A stretch of 64,000 nucleotides of DNA. Source: Anaerolineae bacterium (GTDB lineage: Bacteria > Chloroflexota > Anaerolineae > Caldilineales > Caldilineaceae). The notes beneath the pieces were generated by a model. That model worked only from the letters and a program-made list of their open reading frames with translations, did no database searches and was not told the origin of the DNA. Location: contig JAUIHI010000012.1 in the NCBI GenBank assembly GCA_030432295.1, forward strand, positions 121,447-185,446. The letters are read 5' to 3'. Of the stretch, positions 59,364 to 64,000 are shown piece after piece; the stretch's first letter is position 1, and each line of letters starts with the position of its first letter. The translations under genes were made by a program, and so were the position numbers.

Positions 59364-61691
59364 ATGACTCTGGAATTTGAACTCGCCATCACCGCCCCGG
59401 AAGCCCAGCCTGGCAGCAACAATGTGACTATTCGCTATCCCAAAGGGATGCGGACGGGCACGTTCAGCCTGGACGGAATGACAGATGTGGTAAAGGCCAT
59501 AGCCGACGCGCTGCTGATCCACGAACCGGACCGGGATTTTATGCGGCAGGCAGGCGCGGCGCTCTTTGATTCACTCTTTACGGGCCAGGTATTGGACGCC
59601 TGGCGGGAGTGCCGCACACTGGCCGAGAGCCAGCAGACCGGTGTGCGCCTGCGCCTCTTCACCGACCAGCCGGAAGTGATGGCTCTGCCCTGGGAATATC
59701 TGCGCGACAGCCAAAAGGAAAGTTGGCTGGCCCTGGACCCACAGCTCTCGCTGGTGCGGGGGCTGCCCCTGGGCGGGCGGGAGCCACTGCCTGTGGACGA
59801 CAGCCTGCGGGTGCTGGTGATGATCGCCGACCCCACGGACTTGGACCCACTGGACAGCGGGCGCGAATGGGCCAATTTGGAGACGGCCACCGGGGCCGCC
59901 GCGGTCGAACTGATCCGCATCGAACCCACTTTGGCAGCCCTGCAGGACGCCCTGCGCCAGCGCCAGCCGCATATCTTTCACTTTGTGGGCCACGGCAGCG
60001 CAGACGGAGAGGCTGTCCTTTTCTTGCGCGATGCAGACGGTCTGGCCGAGGCGATCACCGGGGATCGGCTCTCGCCCCTCTTGGCGGGCTGCCCCAGCCT
60101 GCGCCTGGTCTTTCTCAACGCCTGCGAAGGCTCCGCGCCCGGCACCGCCTTTGCCTTTGCCGGGCTTGCCCAACAGTTGATCCAGCAGCAGATTCCGGCA
60201 GTACTGGCTATGCAGGCCCTGATCTATGACGACCACGCGCTGGGTTTTAGCCTGGAATTCTACACCGCCCTGGCCGACGGCGTGCCGGTGGAGCGAGCCG
60301 TGCAGGAGGGGCGTCTGCGCATCCACCAGATGGCCTACAGTTGGGGCATCCCTACCTTCTATTTCCAGAGCGGCGAACCCTTTGCCGTGCCGCCCCTTTC
60401 ACCTGAGAAAAAGGCCGAACGCCTGTGGGCCAAAGCCCAGGCCGCAACCGATGTGGCGGCCCGCCGCCTGCTCCTGCAACAGATTGTGGAGCAGGTGCCT
60501 GACCATCCGGGTGCGGCCAGCGCACTGGCCCAACTGACCGGAGAAGCCGAAGCTGATCCCCTCTACGTGGTTGCCGAAGCCTATGTGAGCAATGAGAGTT
60601 GGCGGGAAGCCCACCGGGTGCTGGAACAGATCGAGCATCTGGCCCCCAACTTTCGCCGCACCCGCTCTCTGCTGGCCCAGGTGCTGGGACGGCTGGGGGG
60701 CGCGCCACTCCCTCCGCCCGCAGGATACGCCACCCAGCACGAGGAGTACCGGCCCATTCTCAGCGCCCTGCAAAGCGGACGACTGCTCCCCTTTCTGGGT
60801 TGGGACGCGGGGCAGGTGGGGCGCCCCCTGGGGGACGGCTGGGTCCAGGGCCTCTACCCGCCGGATCCGGGGGAGATGGCCCAGGAATTGACCCGGCTGC
60901 TTTCCGGCGCGGTGGAAGGCGTCTTTTCCCTGCCCCAGGTTTCCCAATACACCCATCTGCTGGAAGGAGAATCGGCCCTCTACGACCGGCTCACAGAGCT
61001 TTATAGCGGCGGCTACCCGCCCACAATGCTGCACAGGCTGCTGGCCGAGCTGCCTGGCCGTCTGGGGCGCAAGGGCTGGCCCGCGGACAGCAACCGGCGG
61101 ATGATCATTTTCACCGTCGCCTTTGACGACCTGCTGGAACGGGCCTTTACCGACGTTGACCAGCCCTACCACCTCTTCGCCTATCGCCACCACTTCGAGG
61201 ATGCCACAGGCGTGGGCCAGCCAGGACGCTTCACCCATACCCCGCCTGGCGGCAAAGCGGTGGAGGTGCTCTCGCCCAACGAATATGACGCCCACAACCG
61301 GGACCGCTGCCCGGTGATTGTCAAACTGAGCGGCCAGGGGGTCAGCCCGGAGCCGGGCAGCGTGATGGTGACCGAAGACCAATACCTAGCCCATCTGCCC
61401 GCCCAGGAGTTTGGCGCGCTCCTGCCCACCACTCTGCTCAGCGAGATCAAACGACGCAGCTTTCTCTTCTTTGGCTACTCCCTCCAGCCCTGGCATCTGC
61501 GCCTGCTCTGGCAGCGTATGCGCTTTCAGGGCCGCCGGCTCCACGACCGCAGTTGGGCGATTGTCAGCCAGGAGAGCGCGCTGGAACGGGAGTTCTGGCG
61601 CAGGGAGGAGATTGTGCCGATTGTGGCCGCACCCGAAGGATTGCTGGCCTATGTCAATGATTGGCTGGAAGATTTGGGGGCACGCCAATGA
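59364..61691 (+). CDS. CHAT caspase-like protease fused to SIR2-like domain
   Basis: A 775-residue protein with three parts. Residues 1-340 are a CHAT (caspase-like) domain with the catalytic His210 in FHFVGHGSADGEA and Cys254 in LVFLNACEGS. Residues 345-460 are helical and TPR-like (AERLWAKAQAATDVAARRLLL..., ESWREAHRVLEQIEHLAPN). Residues 470-770 resemble the SIR2_2 group of conflict-system NADases: LLPFLGWDAGQ at the start, VIVKLSGQG where KLHG is expected, and SFLFFGYSLQPWHLRLL near the end. The Gly-Ala-Gly loop and the His are changed, so NADase activity is uncertain. The stop overlaps the next ATG (ATGA), so it works with the nSTAND protein. Confidence 0.85.
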   Translation: MTLEFELAITAPEAQPGSNNVTIRYPKGMRTGTFSLDGMTDVVKAIADALLIHEPDRDFMRQAGAALFDSLFTGQVLDAWRECRTLAESQQTGVRLRLFTDQPEVMALPWEYLRDSQKESWLALDPQLSLVRGLPLGGREPLPVDDSLRVLVMIADPTDLDPLDSGREWANLETATGAAAVELIRIEPTLAALQDALRQRQPHIFHFVGHGSADGEAVLFLRDADGLAEAITGDRLSPLLAGCPSLRLVFLNACEGSAPGTAFAFAGLAQQLIQQQIPAVLAMQALIYDDHALGFSLEFYTALADGVPVERAVQEGRLRIHQMAYSWGIPTFYFQSGEPFAVPPLSPEKKAERLWAKAQAATDVAARRLLLQQIVEQVPDHPGAASALAQLTGEAEADPLYVVAEAYVSNESWREAHRVLEQIEHLAPNFRRTRSLLAQVLGRLGGAPLPPPAGYATQHEEYRPILSALQSGRLLPFLGWDAGQVGRPLGDGWVQGLYPPDPGEMAQELTRLLSGAVEGVFSLPQVSQYTHLLEGESALYDRLTELYSGGYPPTMLHRLLAELPGRLGRKGWPADSNRRMIIFTVAFDDLLERAFTDVDQPYHLFAYRHHFEDATGVGQPGRFTHTPPGGKAVEVLSPNEYDAHNRDRCPVIVKLSGQGVSPEPGSVMVTEDQYLAHLPAQEFGALLPTTLLSEIKRRSFLFFGYSLQPWHLRLLWQRMRFQGRRLHDRSWAIVSQESALEREFWRREEIVPIVAAPEGLLAYVNDWLEDLGARQ

Positions 61692-64000
61692 GTGAAGCCA
61701 CCCACACCGAATCCAATTTCGATCAGCGGCCTGACTCCCCCTATCGGGGATTGACCCCCTATACGGAAGCCGACGCGGCCTACTTCTTTGGCCGGGAGCG
61801 GGAGACTACCGCCATCACCGCCAACCTGGAGGTGGCCCGCTTTACCCTCTTCTATGGCCCCAGTGGTGTGGGCAAGAGTTCGGTGCTTCAGGCCGGTGTG
61901 CTCCATCGCCTGGCCGAGCGGGTCCAGGCCGAGACGGCCAGCGGCGATGGGCCGGAGATTATCCCGGTCTATTTCAGCCGCTGGCAGCAGAACCCGGTGC
62001 AGGGGCTTGCCCAGGCCATTGCCCAGGCCGCCACACCCCACCTGCCCCCAGGCACCGATCCACCCCCTGCCGAAGCCCCCCTGCTGGCCCAGCTACTGGC
62101 CTGGACCGAAGCAACCGGCAGCGATCTGCTCCTGATCCTGGACCAGTTCGAGGAGTATTTCCTCTACCACCCACCCCAGCCTGACGAACCGGCCACCTCC
62201 TTTGCCAGCCAGTTGGTGCAGATTGCCAACCACAGCAGCCTGGGAGTCAATCTGCTGCTCAGCTTGCGCGAGGATGCCCTGGCCCGGCTCGACTTTTTCA
62301 AGGGGCGCATCCCCTTTCTGCTCGACAACCGGCTGAGCATCGGCCATCTGAGTCGGGCTGCGGGCCAGGCCGCGGTGGAGATGCCTCTGGCCCAGTATAA
62401 CCGGGAGCACGCCACAGCCTGGGCCATCGACAGCGATCTGGTGGAGGCGGTGCTGGACCAGGTGGGCAGCGGCCAGGTGGCCCTGGGACGCCAGGGCAGT
62501 GGCGGTCTGCGCACAGAAGGCGTTGGCGGCCCGGCCCAGAGCAGCGGCGAGATCGAAGCCCCCTATCTGCAACTGGTGCTCACCCGCCTGTGGGAGGCCG
62601 AGACCGGCCAAGACTCCCGCCGCCTGCGCCTCGCCACCCTGGAAGAACTGGGCGGGGCCGAGGCGATTGTGCGCAACCACCTGGACCTGACCCTGGACAG
62701 CCTGGAAGCCGACGAGCAGGCCCTGGCCGCCCGCTTTCTGGATCGGATGGTGACACCCGCGGGGGCCAAAATCGCGCTCAGCCTGGGCGAGCTGGGCAGC
62801 TATGCGCCCGGCATACCCCAGACCGCTGTCGAGGCGGTGGTCCAGACTCTGCAGAACAGCCGCCTGCTGCGGGGGGTGCAGACCCCAGACGGAACCACCC
62901 AATTCGAATTGCTGCACGACGTGCTGGGGCCGGCTGTGCTGGACTGGCAGGGGCGCTATCAAAAGGCCCAGGAAGAATTGGCGCGCCTGGCCGAAGAGCG
63001 GGCCGCCCGGGCCACCGCCGAGGCCGAGGCAGAGGCCGCCCGGGCCGCCGCTGAAGCGGAGGCAGAGGCCGCCGAAGAACGAGCCGCCCTGCAGATAGCC
63101 GCTATCGAAGAAGCCCAGCGTCGGGAGCGTATCACCCGCTGGGCAGCGGTTGGCCTCTCCTTTTTGCTGATCCTGGCTCTGGTTGCTGTGGGTTGGGCTT
63201 TTACAGCGCAGAACAATGCAAATCAGCGGTCACAGGAGGCCACTGAAGCCCAAACCCAGGCCGAAGAGAACGCGGCTGAAGCTCGACGCCAGACGCAAAT
63301 TGCCGAAGCTGCCAAAACCGAAGCGGAAAGCAGCGCCGCCGAGGCCGAGCGCCAAACACAAAAGGCAGAAGCAGCCAATGTTGCGGCCCAGGAAAATGCA
63401 GACGAAGCCGAGCGCCAGGCACAGATCGCCGTAAACCAGCGCGAGATCGCCGACAAACGGGCCGCTGCCGCCCTGGCCGAAAGTATGGCCGGTCATTCCC
63501 AACTTTTGATCCACCGGGACCACTTGTACGACGATCAATCCCTGATCCTGGCCCGGGACGCGGCTCTGATCGGCGAAAGCCCCAACACCTACACCGCCCT
63601 ACGCACAGCCGTGGACAACGCCCGGTCGCGGTTGGTCATCCCTGCGCCCCAGCGCCGCCATATCGGATCGGTCAACGCTGTGGCCTACAGCCCGGACGGA
63701 ACAGAGATCGTCTCCGGAGGGACCGACGGCACAATCCGTCTCTGGCGCGCCGACGATTTGCAGCCAGTCCGCCTGCTCTTCGGTCACGCAGGCAGTGTGT
63801 GGTCGGTGGCCTTCAGCCCGGATGGCACGCGTATCGTCTCCGGCTCTGACGACCGCACTGTGCGGGTCTGGGATGCCCAGAGCGGAGAGGAGTTGGCCCA
63901 AACCAGCGGTCACGCAGGCAGGGTGTGGTCGGTGGCCTTCAGCCCGGATGGCACGCGTATCGTCTCCGGCTCTGACGACAGCACTGTGCGGGTCTGGGAT
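61688..64000 (+). CDS. nSTAND NTPase with membrane helix and WD40 repeats, cut by window edge
   Basis: 771 codons are visible. SPYRGLTPYTEADAAYFFGRERE is the standard opening of nSTAND-WD40 proteins. Walker A is GPSGVGKS (residues 57-64) and Walker B LLLILDQFEEYF near 147-158. A winged-helix-like region follows (to ELLHDVLGPAVLDW), then an Ala/Glu coiled coil (about 425-478), one transmembrane helix (about 483-505, AAVGLSFLLILALVAVGWAF), a second coiled coil (to about 590) and WD40 repeats from about 653. It is probably membrane-anchored with the propeller acting as sensor. STAND proteins oligomerise when triggered; the partner CHAT-SIR2 protein is the likely effector. Confidence 0.88.
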   Translation, partial: MSEATHTESNFDQRPDSPYRGLTPYTEADAAYFFGRERETTAITANLEVARFTLFYGPSGVGKSSVLQAGVLHRLAERVQAETASGDGPEIIPVYFSRWQQNPVQGLAQAIAQAATPHLPPGTDPPPAEAPLLAQLLAWTEATGSDLLLILDQFEEYFLYHPPQPDEPATSFASQLVQIANHSSLGVNLLLSLREDALARLDFFKGRIPFLLDNRLSIGHLSRAAGQAAVEMPLAQYNREHATAWAIDSDLVEAVLDQVGSGQVALGRQGSGGLRTEGVGGPAQSSGEIEAPYLQLVLTRLWEAETGQDSRRLRLATLEELGGAEAIVRNHLDLTLDSLEADEQALAARFLDRMVTPAGAKIALSLGELGSYAPGIPQTAVEAVVQTLQNSRLLRGVQTPDGTTQFELLHDVLGPAVLDWQGRYQKAQEELARLAEERAARATAEAEAEAARAAAEAEAEAAEERAALQIAAIEEAQRRERITRWAAVGLSFLLILALVAVGWAFTAQNNANQRSQEATEAQTQAEENAAEARRQTQIAEAAKTEAESSAAEAERQTQKAEAANVAAQENADEAERQAQIAVNQREIADKRAAAALAESMAGHSQLLIHRDHLYDDQSLILARDAALIGESPNTYTALRTAVDNARSRLVIPAPQRRHIGSVNAVAYSPDGTEIVSGGTDGTIRLWRADDLQPVRLLFGHAGSVWSVAFSPDGTRIVSGSDDRTVRVWDAQSGEELAQTSGHAGRVWSVAFSPDGTRIVSGSDDSTVRVWD
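63782..64000 (+). repeat. Nearly identical 126-base WD40 repeat units
   Basis: The unit at 63782-63907 (42 codons) is followed by a second from 63908. Over the 93 bases visible of the second, only two differ. The preceding WD40 unit is clearly more diverged. More copies may follow outside the window. Confidence 0.9.

Overview
This window looks like a piece of a GC-rich chromosome from a member of the Chloroflexota, most plausibly class Anaerolineae or the Caldilineales. That placement is inferred from style, not from a marker gene. The pointers are lipoproteins with Ala/Pro/Thr linkers after the lipobox (15673-16494, 9862-11256, 34823-36649), a giant secreted protein ending in several [L/M]-P-x-[V/I]-like motifs, the mix of phytanoyl-CoA dioxygenase, LLM flavin oxidoreductase, Gfo/Idh/MocA and LarA-type enzymes, and promoters close to sigma-A consensus. 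No rRNA, tRNA, CRISPR array, insertion sequence or prophage was seen.

Layout. 1-6396 is a minus-strand block: NAD(P)H-hydrate epimerase (cut by the window edge), a saccharopine-dehydrogenase-like enzyme, a metal-dependent cyclase, DUF4037 and DUF4145 proteins, and a YtcJ-type amidohydrolase. 6518-9438 is a plus-strand group with a methyltransferase, a MurJ-like flippase and an SGNH hydrolase. 9862-13259 is a sugar-type ABC importer (binding protein and two permeases, no ATPase). 13498-15494 is a convergent epimerase/oxidoreductase operon. 15673-18772 holds a lipoprotein, a cyanophycinase-like protein whose expected catalytic Ser position is Arg, and a class III aminotransferase. 19051-25642 holds a PHP phosphoesterase behind a PHO-box-like repeat, an LLM oxidoreductase, an HlyD-type adaptor, a broken HNH nuclease and a large calcineurin-type phosphoesterase. 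25668-30577 is a catabolic-looking set (TIM-barrel isomerase, PhyH, amidohydrolase, Gfo/Idh) interrupted by a HigBA toxin-antitoxin pair. 30689-36649 is a complete peptide/nickel-type ABC importer. 37081-46567 is a mixed region: glycosyltransferase, sorbosone-dehydrogenase-like protein, a PIN toxin with a new small partner, LarA-like racemase, Tex, an NrtR-like Nudix regulator, a TumE-like pair and an aldo/keto reductase.

46877-58969 is one 4,030-residue secreted protein made of four right-handed beta-helix blocks, DUF11/CARDB-like domains and a Gly/Asp-rich repeat domain. It is followed at 59364-64000 by a two-gene unit with a four-base overlap: a CHAT caspase-like protease fused to a SIR2-like domain, then an nSTAND NTPase with a membrane helix, coiled coils and WD40 repeats, which runs off the window. 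I consider this pair the best candidate for an undescribed conflict or defence system. The last two WD40 repeats are almost identical at DNA level.

The region is also rich in small palindromic elements. Some lie between genes as terminators or intercistronic hairpins, and two are read in frame inside the phosphoesterase gene at 23603-25642. Both ABC importer operons carry a perfect hairpin between the binding-protein gene and the first permease gene.
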